From positions 1 through 41,325 of IMG/VR virus record IMGVR_UViG_3300027782_002219: a DNA stretch of 41,325 nucleotides. One strand, written 5' to 3'. The position numbers were made by a program, and so were the translations under genes. This document shows positions 1-7,722 of this stretch, in pieces; the stretch's first letter is position 1; every line of letters starts with the position of its first letter. Below the pieces are notes generated by a model. The model did no database searches. It worked only from the letters and a program-made list of their open reading frames with translations, and was not told the origin of the DNA. The DNA is from a virus.

Positions 1-492
1 TCCATTAATAACAAAAATCCAATGTCTTATGGCATTACTAGCAGTTATGGTTGCTAGGGTTTCATTATCAGGAATACCATAATATAAATTTGTTGAACTA
101 TCCATATATGCTAGGTATCCCCCGCTAGTATTAAAAATTTCATTAGCCCAAATAGATCCCCAAAATGATGTTGGATTAAACGAAGCAACCACTTCAACTG
201 TTACAGTATTTAAAGCAATATTGTAAGGAACACTAATATAATCCGTACCATTTACATCCCCATTGTTCAGTCTTATGCCACCACCATTGCTTGACACATA
301 CGATGGAGAACCTAAAAGTGTTGCATTACGACCATTGCCACTAGAATCAGTCCATGTTGAACCAGTTGATGGTGCAGTTGCTAAGTTAAATTGCAGACCT
401 GAAGTGACTATTGACGATGATGGCGGTGCAGCAGATGTATTAGCATCTATGTAAATACCGCCTGTGAATGTTATTCCTGGTCCGATTATCAT
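1..492 (-). CDS. LamG/ConA-like virion surface protein (partial, C-terminus beyond window)
   Basis: The reading frame starts with ATG at 492 and is open to the window edge, giving 164 codons without a stop. After a short glycine-rich start (MIIGPGITFTGGIYID) the translation shows the pattern of a concanavalin A/LamG-like jelly roll: a phrase resembling W-x-D-x-S-G-N-G-R-N-A-T-L, then a serine/glycine segment and a DYISVPYNI strand. Such domains are common in tail-fibre, neck or surface-decoration proteins that bind glycans. The ATG overlaps the stop of the upstream gene as ATGA, so translation is probably coupled. Only the N-terminal part is visible, so the overall protein and its place on the virion are not known. 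The fold call rests on pattern recognition, and a virion role is inferred from the structural neighbourhood. Confidence 0.7.
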   Translation of the reverse strand, partial: MIIGPGITFTGGIYIDANTSAAPPSSSIVTSGLQFNLATAPSTGSTWTDSSGNGRNATLLGSPSYVSSNGGGIRLNNGDVNGTDYISVPYNIALNTVTVEVVASFNPTSFWGSIWANEIFNTSGGYLAYMDSSTNLYYGIPDNETLATITASNAIRHWIFVING

Positions 493-881
493 TTTAGTGT
501 TCTAAGGACATCTGCAACAGGCATGTCGATTGGTATGTCAGATGATATAATATCTTTTCCATTTATTCCTCTGACACGATCTGGCATAAGATTCAGAAAT
601 GTCAAATATGTTTTTAGTACACCATGGTCATCTTTTGACATACGAAAAAATAACAACCTGGTCGTGACTTCTGGTCCGAACAGATTGTTTAGTACAACTA
701 GGTGATTCAGTATAAGACGCTCACGCATCTCACCATGCTTACGATATCTTCGGAATAATCGTTTAAGATAATTCAACCGTTTCATATCTTCAGTAAACTC
801 ACTCATCACACAGTTTGGTTTGTCATATGCTTTTACTGCATAGAGTATGACATTCTCATCGGTTAAATCATCAAAGTACAT
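489..881 (-). CDS. Conserved T4-like phage protein of unknown function (130 aa)
   Basis: A 130-residue soluble protein with no signal peptide or membrane segment. The N-terminus (MYFDDLTDENVILYAVKAYD) and the central basic helices, rich in K-R-L-F-R-R-Y-R, followed by the LILNHLVVLNNLFG segment, look like a small family that I recognise from marine T4-like phages, where it is also unassigned. The start ATG shares one base with the TAA of the upstream gene (TAATG), and the stop overlaps the next gene by ATGA. It therefore belongs to the late structural operon. No catalytic motif is visible. A role in assembly is possible only by context. Confidence 0.8.
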   Translation of the reverse strand: MYFDDLTDENVILYAVKAYDKPNCVMSEFTEDMKRLNYLKRLFRRYRKHGEMRERLILNHLVVLNNLFGPEVTTRLLFFRMSKDDHGVLKTYLTFLNLMPDRVRGINGKDIISSDIPIDMPVADVLRTLK

Positions 882-1240
882 TATTCCTCGGTATCTTCCT
901 CCACATCCGACAGAATTTCTTCTATACCTTCATCGTTTGTGATTTCAGCATGGAATTCGTAATTACCATCATCGGTGAGATAATAAATGAAATACAGATA
1001 AACTCCAGCATCTAATTCATAAATGCTTTCATCGCCATCTGTATCTAAATCTTCAAATGCTGGAAAATCTATACTGTAACGTGATAGAACTTTTCGCATC
1101 CGTTGAACACCACCTTCTGGTGTCATCATAACTGTGTCATCTATCTCGGACAATAACGCACGATTAATCTCCGCTCTGACTTGTGGGTCAGAAAACGGAG
1201 ACTCTTCTACATGCCCTTGCAGATAACTTTTAAAGTTCAT
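881..1240 (-). CDS. Hypothetical acidic protein in structural operon (119 aa)
   Basis: This 119-residue protein is strongly acidic at its C-terminus (EEILSDVEEDTEE) and contains a predicted beta segment, GVYLYFIYYL. I do not recognise a family. It starts at an ATG that overlaps the stop of the upstream structural gene by one base (TAATG) and is followed by another TAATG overlap, so it is co-translated with its neighbours. The N-terminus MNFKSYLQGHVEE loosely resembles the capsid-targeting peptides described elsewhere in this window, but it lacks the [IL]xE cleavage triplet at the right place. I do not count it among them. Confidence 0.7.
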   Translation of the reverse strand: MNFKSYLQGHVEESPFSDPQVRAEINRALLSEIDDTVMMTPEGGVQRMRKVLSRYSIDFPAFEDLDTDGDESIYELDAGVYLYFIYYLTDDGNYEFHAEITNDEGIEEILSDVEEDTEE

Positions 1241-1902
1241 TAACTATCTGGGTAGTTACCATCTTCAGCAGCAGTTGCATCACCAGTCATTGAACCCATT
1301 GCTACCAAAGTTTCTTGCATAACACGATTTGCACGACCACCCATGGTAAGTGTGAATACAGCATTAGAATAACTTGGTGTTATAAGAGCATTGTTTGCAG
1401 CATGAAACAGGTTTTCTACACGTGGTGTATTTGCATATGAACCGCCCGATGACATTTGGACGTTGACAATATATCCAGCGGTGTTTACAAAAATGCGAGC
1501 ATTCGCAGCAACGTTGCCAGTCATACCAGCCTCAGCACCAGAAGAACCACCATTAAATGTAATGAAACTATTTACAGTAACGGCAGCAGCATTTACAGCA
1601 ATAGATAATACTGGACCAGTGAATGCAATACGTTCAACCCAACCAGCATGAGTGACATTACGGCCATCACCAGTTGTTAGTAATGAATTTGAATTTGCTT
1701 CAGTTGTATCTACACCAAAAACGCCAGTTGCTACACCCTCACGCCAGAAACCAATTGTGGTATTACCAAAAATACCAGCAAATTGGCCGTTAGCGGCATT
1801 TGCAGTTACCGATGCGTTAGCACTTACATTGGGCGTATAACCACCCGCATCCCAAAAGATTGGTGCGTTATTAGAGGCATCTAAATTTCCCCAAAGTGAC
1901 AT
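1240..1902 (-). CDS. Virion structural protein, beta-rich, Ala/Asn/Gly/Thr-rich (220 aa)
   Basis: The composition (many A, N, G, T, S and few charged residues) and the N-terminus MSLWGNLDASNNAPIFWDAG resemble a structural protein family of cyanophage- and pelagiphage-type myoviruses. Repeated short beta patterns such as VSANASVTANAANG and VNAAAVTVNS fit an extended beta-structured virion component. The start ATG at 1902 has a strong ribosome binding site, AGGAG, six bases upstream. A late-promoter-like CATAAATA lies about 33 bases upstream of the ATG. The gene heads a coupled string with the two small genes and the LamG-like gene downstream. The exact virion location cannot be read from the sequence. 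Confidence 0.75.
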   Translation of the reverse strand: MSLWGNLDASNNAPIFWDAGGYTPNVSANASVTANAANGQFAGIFGNTTIGFWREGVATGVFGVDTTEANSNSLLTTGDGRNVTHAGWVERIAFTGPVLSIAVNAAAVTVNSFITFNGGSSGAEAGMTGNVAANARIFVNTAGYIVNVQMSSGGSYANTPRVENLFHAANNALITPSYSNAVFTLTMGGRANRVMQETLVAMGSMTGDATAAEDGNYPDS

Positions 1903-1934
1903 GTTTTTCTCCTAAAAAAATCTATTTGATTTGT

Positions 1935-1942
1935 TATTTATG
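1935..1942 (-). promoter_or_regulatory. Candidate T4-type late promoter (CATAAATA)
   Basis: The minus strand reads CATAAATA, one mismatch from the T4 late consensus TATAAATA read by the gp55 sigma factor. It lies in the only spacer between the large head-protein gene and the structural gene starting at 1902, in the right orientation and at a sensible distance. In such AT-rich sequence a 7/8 match can occur by chance. Confidence 0.45.
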
Positions 1943-1949
1943 TTATTAT

Positions 1950-3959
1950 TTAAGTCTTATGGATTTCACTTGACAACTCAGGATCTTTCTGATACTTTTC
2001 TGGACTGTCTGATTTCTTACCTTTAGAGGCATTCATCACGATTTGTGCTTTGCGTGAATACCCTTGCTTACCTTTCATTTCTCCTTCGGTTGGTTCCGAT
2101 GCAGATTCTTTCTTCATAATGCTAAGTTTATTAGCAGGATTACCTCCACCAAACATTCCATCAAAAGCATTGCGTGCCTGTTGCTTAGTGTCTGCTTTTT
2201 TACTTGATGTTCTACTCAATGCCTGTCGTGCTAAGTTTCTTGCCTTAGACATTGGCGTGTGTTTAGCACCAGATTTGTCAGTTGTTGTTCCTGTATCTTG
2301 CTTATATGGTTTGTTGAATGGTACATCATGTGACGATTCTATGTTCAGAGTTTTTGGATAATCCTTGTCTCCTGGTTTTGCAGGAGATTCTCCACGCTTA
2401 CGTTTAGCATGAATGTTTGCCCATAGACCAGGTAGATTCTTCTTCTCATCGAATTGTTCAACATCTTCGTTGACATGACCATATTTCTTTTTGTACCAAT
2501 CGGGCATACCACTTGTTTTACGGAAATGGCGTACAGTTGCCGAATCATTTGCTTGATCACGATATTTGTTTTCTGCTTGTGGATTGTGACTCTTCATTGC
2601 TTCGGCAGCAGCATGTGCATCTTTGGCAATGTGAACCAATGCTTCATTCGACTTCTTGTGATACTCATGACCTTCTAAAGGGTGACGTTGTGATGCACGA
2701 CCTTCATCCATACGACCACTATTTGCAAGTCGTTCTTTGCGCCTTTGTGCTGCAAAATCTGCACCTTGTGGTATTTTCTTATTAGAAAGTGGATTCTTTT
2801 GACGTTTGGTTGCGGCTGCAAAATTCTTATTGTTTTTATCAATCTTTCTTTGATAATCGTTTTCATCTTCTTGAACAACTTCTTCTTTGACTGGATGATA
2901 TCCTTGTTGTTTATATCTCTCAACTGCTCTTTTCGTTACAACCAATTCTTTACCTGATTGATGATGTTTGACTTTAGTGGTTTCTTCTTTAGATGGAACA
3001 GCACCTTCATTCATTTCTGAACGCATGTAATTGGCAACAGTTGATAAATAATCTTCCGCAAGAGTAATCTTTGACTGACACCACTCTGCTAGATTAGTGG
3101 TATCTTCAATCATATCATGCAGTTCTTTAGCATGATGCATGATTGAACGCAAATCAGATTTGGCCATGTCGCCTTCGTAATCATACTCTTGTGAATCTTT
3201 TGCTTCTCTTAGTTTTGGATGTGTCTCTTTCATTTTCTTCCCCAAATCGGTTAGAGCAGATTTTAGTCTTTTCTGTAATTCTGTTTTTGGTTTAGATGGT
3301 ATGTTCTCTAATTCACTGCCATCTTTTGGTCCAGGATTTCTATCGTACATATGAACGTTTGCACCACGACTACCCATACCACCAATTCTGAAACTCTCTT
3401 CAACTTTTGATGCTTTCATAATACCACGGATCAATGGTGCTTTCAATTGATTGTGTCGCGGCACTGGAATAGAATGTTTTGCCTTTGGATGTTTGTAGAC
3501 ATCATGACCACCACTGCTACGTGCCAGTGCCCATCCAGATTTCTTCAGATGAGAATGTACATCACGTGTTTTCATACTTGATTCTGGCATCTCATCCAAC
3601 AGTTCAACTTCTTCATTTGCTTTGGCAATACCTTTTTGGCGTTTGGCAATAAAGTTCTTGGCAATGTCTCTATACTCATCAGTCTTTTTAGTAAAAGGTA
3701 GAGATTGTTTTATCTGCTTCTTGGCACCAGATACATACGATGTTTTGAGTTGTGCAGAAATTTCATCCAACTGCTCTTGCGACAGTGGACCATCATCTTC
3801 TTCGTAATTTTCCGACTTCATCGAATCAAGTTTCTTCTTATACTCGGACGGATCAGGAAGACCAGCGGCCTTCCTGTTCTTTTGCTGTTGAGCATGAAGT
3901 CTCTCAGCAGCAGTCGGTGTCGGCATCTTGAAGTTAATTTTAAGTTTCTTCGTTGCCAC
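1950..3959 (-). CDS. Mosaic prohead-interior-type protein with embedded HicA-like domain (669 aa)
   Basis: A very hydrophilic, lysine- and glutamate-rich protein built of short modules also seen in other marine T4-like phage head-region proteins, for example NLPGLWANIHAKRKRGE and GDMAKSDLRSIMHHAKEL. Residues about 129-185 match the HicA/YcfA mRNA-interferase fold: a basic helix (KTRDVHSHLKKSGW), the strand carrying the putative catalytic histidine H152 (SSGGHDVYKHP), then the SIPVPRH strand and the LIRGIMKAS helix. Sites of the form LDE occur at residues 64-66 and 121-123, the second just before the HicA-like part; L/I-x-E is the cleavage rule of the T4 prohead protease gp21. The start is GTG, preceded by AAAGGATTAATC. 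Membership of the prohead core is inferred. No HicB antitoxin is adjacent. Confidence 0.8.
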   Translation of the reverse strand: MATKKLKINFKMPTPTAAERLHAQQQKNRKAAGLPDPSEYKKKLDSMKSENYEEDDGPLSQEQLDEISAQLKTSYVSGAKKQIKQSLPFTKKTDEYRDIAKNFIAKRQKGIAKANEEVELLDEMPESSMKTRDVHSHLKKSGWALARSSGGHDVYKHPKAKHSIPVPRHNQLKAPLIRGIMKASKVEESFRIGGMGSRGANVHMYDRNPGPKDGSELENIPSKPKTELQKRLKSALTDLGKKMKETHPKLREAKDSQEYDYEGDMAKSDLRSIMHHAKELHDMIEDTTNLAEWCQSKITLAEDYLSTVANYMRSEMNEGAVPSKEETTKVKHHQSGKELVVTKRAVERYKQQGYHPVKEEVVQEDENDYQRKIDKNNKNFAAATKRQKNPLSNKKIPQGADFAAQRRKERLANSGRMDEGRASQRHPLEGHEYHKKSNEALVHIAKDAHAAAEAMKSHNPQAENKYRDQANDSATVRHFRKTSGMPDWYKKKYGHVNEDVEQFDEKKNLPGLWANIHAKRKRGESPAKPGDKDYPKTLNIESSHDVPFNKPYKQDTGTTTDKSGAKHTPMSKARNLARQALSRTSSKKADTKQQARNAFDGMFGGGNPANKLSIMKKESASEPTEGEMKGKQGYSRKAQIVMNASKGKKSDSPEKYQKDPELSSEIHKT

Positions 3960-3961
3960 GA

Positions 3962-4948
3962 TTAATCCTTTTTAGTCAAACGATCAACTGCTTTATTAAT
4001 ACCTCTTTCACGATTTCGACTTATTTTAGATAATTTCATTTTATCTTTGCTGTCACCACGTTTGTCGGATATTCTTCCATGCTTGAAATCTGCCATACCA
4101 CCTGAGTAATGTGCTTTCTTAACATACATTGAAAGAGTATCTTTTGACAATTCATCGATCTGTTCAACTTCTTCTTGCTTCACTGCTTGAACGGATGGTT
4201 TAGCAACTTCTGCCTTCTTACCACGACCAGCATTCTTTTCTTTCTGTGCTTCAACTTCTTTGGTGAATGTTTCATTATCCACTTCTTCAGCAACAGTGAT
4301 ACCAACTACACCGTTTACTTCGTTAGCATCAATCAGTTCAACTTCAGTATCACCAAACTTTACTGTTTGTGGAGCAATTTTATTGATAACTTCTATACCA
4401 TGTTCGTTATATAAATGAAGCATTTCTGTGAATGAAAGTTTTTCTTCTTTCATAGTTTTTTTCCTGCCATCACTTTGGCCACGTTTACCCATGTTCTGAC
4501 GAGCACCATAACCTTTTTGTGCTCTCTTAGGTGAACTTGTCATTTTCTTGGATTCATCTTCTTCTTTATCCCAATCGGTTTCACCATATTGTATGCCTTT
4601 TTCCAACTTTGCTTTGTGTTTAAAGACACCACCTTTGGACTCATATTCATCCAACTGCTCAACTTCTTCTTTCATTTTACCTGCTGCCTTAGCGGCACGA
4701 ATACGTGAACCAAGAAATTCTGATTTTCCAGATTCGACCTTACCATCACCATCATGATCTTTCTTGGCCATCTTTTCTGATTCTTCTTTCATGCCTTTTT
4801 TACCACGTAGAAGTTTAAAGTCGTGAGCATCAACTTTGCCATTCTTGTTGGCATCAATTTTATGCTGATTACCTTTAAGTTCTTCATCCATAATCTTTGC
4901 TACTGCTGCTGCTACACCTTTCAGTGCTTTATCGTTGAAAATTGACAT
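3962..4948 (-). CDS. Mosaic prohead-interior-type protein with EF-hand-like loops (328 aa)
   Basis: A hydrophilic protein of K/E-rich modules related in style to its neighbour. Two calcium-loop-like segments are visible: DANKNGKVDAHD at residues 32-43, which has all the usual EF-hand positions, and DHDGDGKVESG at about 64-74, which is less complete. The motif EEVEQ[LI]DE occurs twice (residues about 94-101 and 259-266), each time giving an L/IxE triplet of the kind cut by T4 gp21. The second copy is followed by LSKDTLSMYVKKAH, which resembles QLDEISAQLKTSYVSGAKK in the 669-aa protein. The start ATG has a strong AGGAG seven bases upstream. The role is probably an internal head or scaffold protein; calcium binding is untested. 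Confidence 0.75.
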   Translation of the reverse strand: MSIFNDKALKGVAAAVAKIMDEELKGNQHKIDANKNGKVDAHDFKLLRGKKGMKEESEKMAKKDHDGDGKVESGKSEFLGSRIRAAKAAGKMKEEVEQLDEYESKGGVFKHKAKLEKGIQYGETDWDKEEDESKKMTSSPKRAQKGYGARQNMGKRGQSDGRKKTMKEEKLSFTEMLHLYNEHGIEVINKIAPQTVKFGDTEVELIDANEVNGVVGITVAEEVDNETFTKEVEAQKEKNAGRGKKAEVAKPSVQAVKQEEVEQIDELSKDTLSMYVKKAHYSGGMADFKHGRISDKRGDSKDKMKLSKISRNRERGINKAVDRLTKKD

Positions 4949-4969
4949 TTAAGTCTCCTATTTTTATTT

Positions 4970-5419
4970 TTAGCAATTCCATTTACGCAAAGACTTATTG
5001 ATACGTGAATCTGGATCATTCGCAGTCTTTGCTGATGTTAATTTTTTCTTCATTCCACCCATTCTAGCACAGAATGATTTTCGTCTGTTTGCTGCTTTTG
5101 AATCTGGTTTCAGTTTACTGGGTTCAGTGGTCACTGCCATAGATAACTTTGAGCCTGGGTTTGCAGCACGATATGCAGCAATACCTTTACGACTCATACC
5201 ACCATCAGGATTTTTTAATTCATTTTCATCCAATTCGATTTCTTCGTTTTTAGGTGTGACACCTTTTTTCTTCATGCTGATGGCAATCGCTGCTTGTTGT
5301 GCGGCATTTGCTGCTTCTTTTACACAAGAATCTGGTGAGTATGCTTTTTTACCTTTTACGGGTTTATATCCTGTCCAGCAACGACCTGCTTCGGTTATAA
5401 AGTCTTTGAATTGTTTCAT
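4970..5419 (-). CDS. Probable packaged protein with T4-like capsid-targeting N-terminus (149 aa)
   Basis: The N-terminus MKQFKDFITE|A closely parallels the T4 capsid-targeting peptide MKTYQEFIAE|A, including the [IL]xE processing triplet. The rest is a basic, cysteine-containing protein with conserved blocks that I have seen in many marine T4-like phages: CWTGYKPVKGKKAYSPDSCV near the start, SRKGIAAYRAANPGSKL in the middle, and RKSFCARMGGMKKKL plus a terminal LRKWNC. An additional LDE lies at residues 63-65. It overlaps the upstream gene by ATGA. The four paired cysteines could bind metal or form disulfides, but no enzyme signature is visible. Packaging into the head is inferred from the peptide. 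Confidence 0.75.
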   Translation of the reverse strand: MKQFKDFITEAGRCWTGYKPVKGKKAYSPDSCVKEAANAAQQAAIAISMKKKGVTPKNEEIELDENELKNPDGGMSRKGIAAYRAANPGSKLSMAVTTEPSKLKPDSKAANRRKSFCARMGGMKKKLTSAKTANDPDSRINKSLRKWNC

Positions 5420-7680
5420 ACGTAATTTCTCTTTTTAAATGACGTTAGTGATATGCCTTTTTTCTTCAACTCATCTTCTTTTTGATCGCCAATAGATGCA
5501 CCTGTTTCATCACCAGTTAGTTCAGCAAGTCTACAATTTTTTGCGCCATGTTTCGGACATGAAATTCCAGCAGAAGTTCCATTACAAGTAACTTGCGTTG
5601 CTTTACCTTGTTTATCCAACTTCTCACCCATATCTCTTGCAGGTGATTCACCAGCACCTGCCATCGAAATGCCTGGTTCTATCCCTTTGTCGATTGACTC
5701 TTGGACTTTCTTTTTGAGGTTGTTGAGGGTAATTTTGGGGCGGGAGTTACTTCCGTTTCCGTAAGATTCACTGACAGGTTTGTCGAGGGCAGGTTTTCCT
5801 TTTGGTCTAAAGTTGGTTCCAACTTTACCAAGTTGTTTTGCATCGGGGGTGGAGATATTTTGTCCATAAACTGCTTCAATAGCATTATTAGTTGGTGAAG
5901 ATATTTCATTTAAGTCCTCTCTAATTTTAACAACATACGATTTACCAATCTTGTGAACTATACCATTATTACGATGTGCTTCTTTTGCTGCTGACATGCG
6001 GAAATGAAATACTCTTGGTTTTCCATTTATGTCTGATATGAGTTTTTGTTTTTTCTTTTCATCCTCAAAGAAATCCTCAAATGCTTCATTTACTTTTTTC
6101 TTAGCATCTCTCTTACGGTCATGACGATTAGATGCCGTTCTAACTTTTACAGTAGATCCAGAACGATTTGGTTGTATACCAGAAGCCTTAGCAATTTTCT
6201 TTTGATGAGTTTCAACTGTCTTAGCAATCTTCTCAACAGGCACTAAACGATCATGAATAGAACGATGTGTTACTTTACCACCTTTACCATAGCGACCAAA
6301 TCCATAATACTCAAGACCCATCGTGTTCATCTCATCATTAGTCTTTGCGGTTGGATGAGGTTGCGCTGTCTTACTGATTGGTGCAGTATCTTTCTGTCCT
6401 AATTGTGATGCAATCCAATGTTTTGCTTTTTCATTCTTAGGAGGCGCATTCACAAACTTTTCTATTTCTTTGTGAATTTGCACCATCTCTTCTTTTTTTG
6501 CTTTTACAACATCGGGTGATGCATTACGCAAATCTTCAGAGTTATCAAACTCAATGTAATTATTACGGAATAGTTTACCAAACTCGGCACGGGCCGCTTG
6601 TACTGCTTCCCACTTTTGTTTACGAATATTTTCTGGTACTGTACGACCACCATTCTGACCACGTTCTATATTTCTTGATTTTGACACTTCATCTGCGGTA
6701 TTAACCATGATCATTGAAGTATCATAACCTAACTTGTCCAGACGTTTCTTAATCTCCATATATTCTTTTGGATCAGCACCAGTACCATTAATGATCAATC
6801 CATTACGCCCTTGAAGTGCCATAAGGTGACGAATCTCAGCAACATCTTTCGCTTTTTTACGAATAACATTACGTTGTGCTTCTTCATTATCTGGCATTTT
6901 TTTGTCAAGATTTTCTTTATCCATCAGATACTCTAATGCTTTATCTGAATTAATTTCGATCATGCCATGTCCATCAAGGGTATTTGATAGGACATAATCT
7001 TTACCAGAACCAGGACCACCACCTAAGAATACTGCTTTGAATATGCCTTTATCATGTACGCCTTCTTCTAGAATAGATTCATGCAGATTCATACCTTTGC
7101 GAACATCATTGTACATGTGTTTAGCATGTTCGTCCGACATTGAAGATGGGGCACCTTTTCTAAATTCTTTAAAGTTACCCTTGCCCGCATGGTCACGCAT
7201 CTTAGATGCTGAAATGCCAGTTGTGCCTTCTGCATCTGGATCACGTTCACCAGCAGAATGCACTTTGATGGATTTAAAATTATACAAGGCACCTTTGTGT
7301 GTTCCATTGTATTGATGAAGATACTTTTTAAAATCTTCGGCACGATCCGAACCACCAACCATATGAAGATGAGTTACACCTTGTTTGTGTAATTTCTCCG
7401 CTTGTTTTAAATATGTTGGATGCTCTTTATCGGATGTAGAAAAGTTGGTACCAGGAAACGCACGTTTGGCGTGTTTGAGTTTTTGTGCTGCGGTAAGAGG
7501 ATTCTTCTTGGAGTCCTGTGAGTGTGACAGAACGATATGATGAGAACCACCGACAGAATCGGCAATATCTTTGACTTTTTTGATTAATTTTTCGTGGCCA
7601 GAAGTAATTGGGTTCATACGCCCAAATGCTAGTACAGCATGTTTTTCCTTCTGCTCTCGCAGAAAATCGCTAAATTTCAT
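5416..7680 (-). CDS. Cytidylyltransferase-like / P-loop kinase fusion with capsid-targeting N-terminus (754 aa)
   Basis: Residues 1-9, MKFSDFLRE, look like a T4 capsid-targeting peptide ending in an LxE site. Residues about 14-170 form a nucleotidylyltransferase domain: AFGRMNPITSGHEKLI gives the (T/H)xGH motif and GISASKMR the ISxxxxR motif typical of NMN, pantetheine-phosphate and related adenylyl- or cytidylyltransferases. Residues about 214-400 form a P-loop kinase with Walker A GGGPGSGKD (220-228) and a zeta-toxin/AAA_33-like arginine region. The two domains are joined through ILEEG, another LxE site. The C-terminal 300 residues are basic mosaic sequence with a C-x8-C cluster and the segment GDETGASIGDQKEDELKKKG. 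The substrate is unknown; a NadR-like NAD role is possible but unproven. It precedes the packaged-type genes. Confidence 0.8.
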   Translation of the reverse strand: MKFSDFLREQKEKHAVLAFGRMNPITSGHEKLIKKVKDIADSVGGSHHIVLSHSQDSKKNPLTAAQKLKHAKRAFPGTNFSTSDKEHPTYLKQAEKLHKQGVTHLHMVGGSDRAEDFKKYLHQYNGTHKGALYNFKSIKVHSAGERDPDAEGTTGISASKMRDHAGKGNFKEFRKGAPSSMSDEHAKHMYNDVRKGMNLHESILEEGVHDKGIFKAVFLGGGPGSGKDYVLSNTLDGHGMIEINSDKALEYLMDKENLDKKMPDNEEAQRNVIRKKAKDVAEIRHLMALQGRNGLIINGTGADPKEYMEIKKRLDKLGYDTSMIMVNTADEVSKSRNIERGQNGGRTVPENIRKQKWEAVQAARAEFGKLFRNNYIEFDNSEDLRNASPDVVKAKKEEMVQIHKEIEKFVNAPPKNEKAKHWIASQLGQKDTAPISKTAQPHPTAKTNDEMNTMGLEYYGFGRYGKGGKVTHRSIHDRLVPVEKIAKTVETHQKKIAKASGIQPNRSGSTVKVRTASNRHDRKRDAKKKVNEAFEDFFEDEKKKQKLISDINGKPRVFHFRMSAAKEAHRNNGIVHKIGKSYVVKIREDLNEISSPTNNAIEAVYGQNISTPDAKQLGKVGTNFRPKGKPALDKPVSESYGNGSNSRPKITLNNLKKKVQESIDKGIEPGISMAGAGESPARDMGEKLDKQGKATQVTCNGTSAGISCPKHGAKNCRLAELTGDETGASIGDQKEDELKKKGISLTSFKKRNYV

Positions 7681-7714
7681 TTATCCGCCTCTACAGCAGG
7701 GTTATATTTTATTC

Positions 7715-7722
7715 TATTTAGT
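7715..7722 (-). promoter_or_regulatory. Weak candidate late promoter (ACTAAATA)
   Basis: The minus strand reads ACTAAATA across the stop codon of the upstream gene, 35 bases before the start of the nucleotidyltransferase-kinase gene. It matches six of eight positions of TATAAATA. The arrangement, with the stop codon inside the promoter, is the same as at the perfect late promoter near 16478, which is why it is listed despite the weak match. Confidence 0.3.

Noticed and set aside
881-1240. MNFKSYLQGHVEE as a fifth capsid-targeting peptide
   Set aside because: The start is similar, but there is no [IL]xE at positions 7-10 and the body is unlike the other cargo proteins.
1463-1840. Plus-strand open frames opposite the structural gene and many similar plus-strand frames across the window
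   Set aside because: They lie antisense to well-supported minus-strand genes, lack ribosome binding sites and have low-complexity or implausible composition. All recognisable families are on the minus strand.
1950-3959. A complete HicAB toxin-antitoxin system
   Set aside because: Only a HicA-like segment inside a longer protein is visible; neither neighbour shows a HicB-like fold.
5679-5909. Minus-strand frame inside the nucleotidyltransferase-kinase gene, in another phase
   Set aside because: It is fully contained in a larger gene with recognisable domains, has no start signals and no family resemblance.
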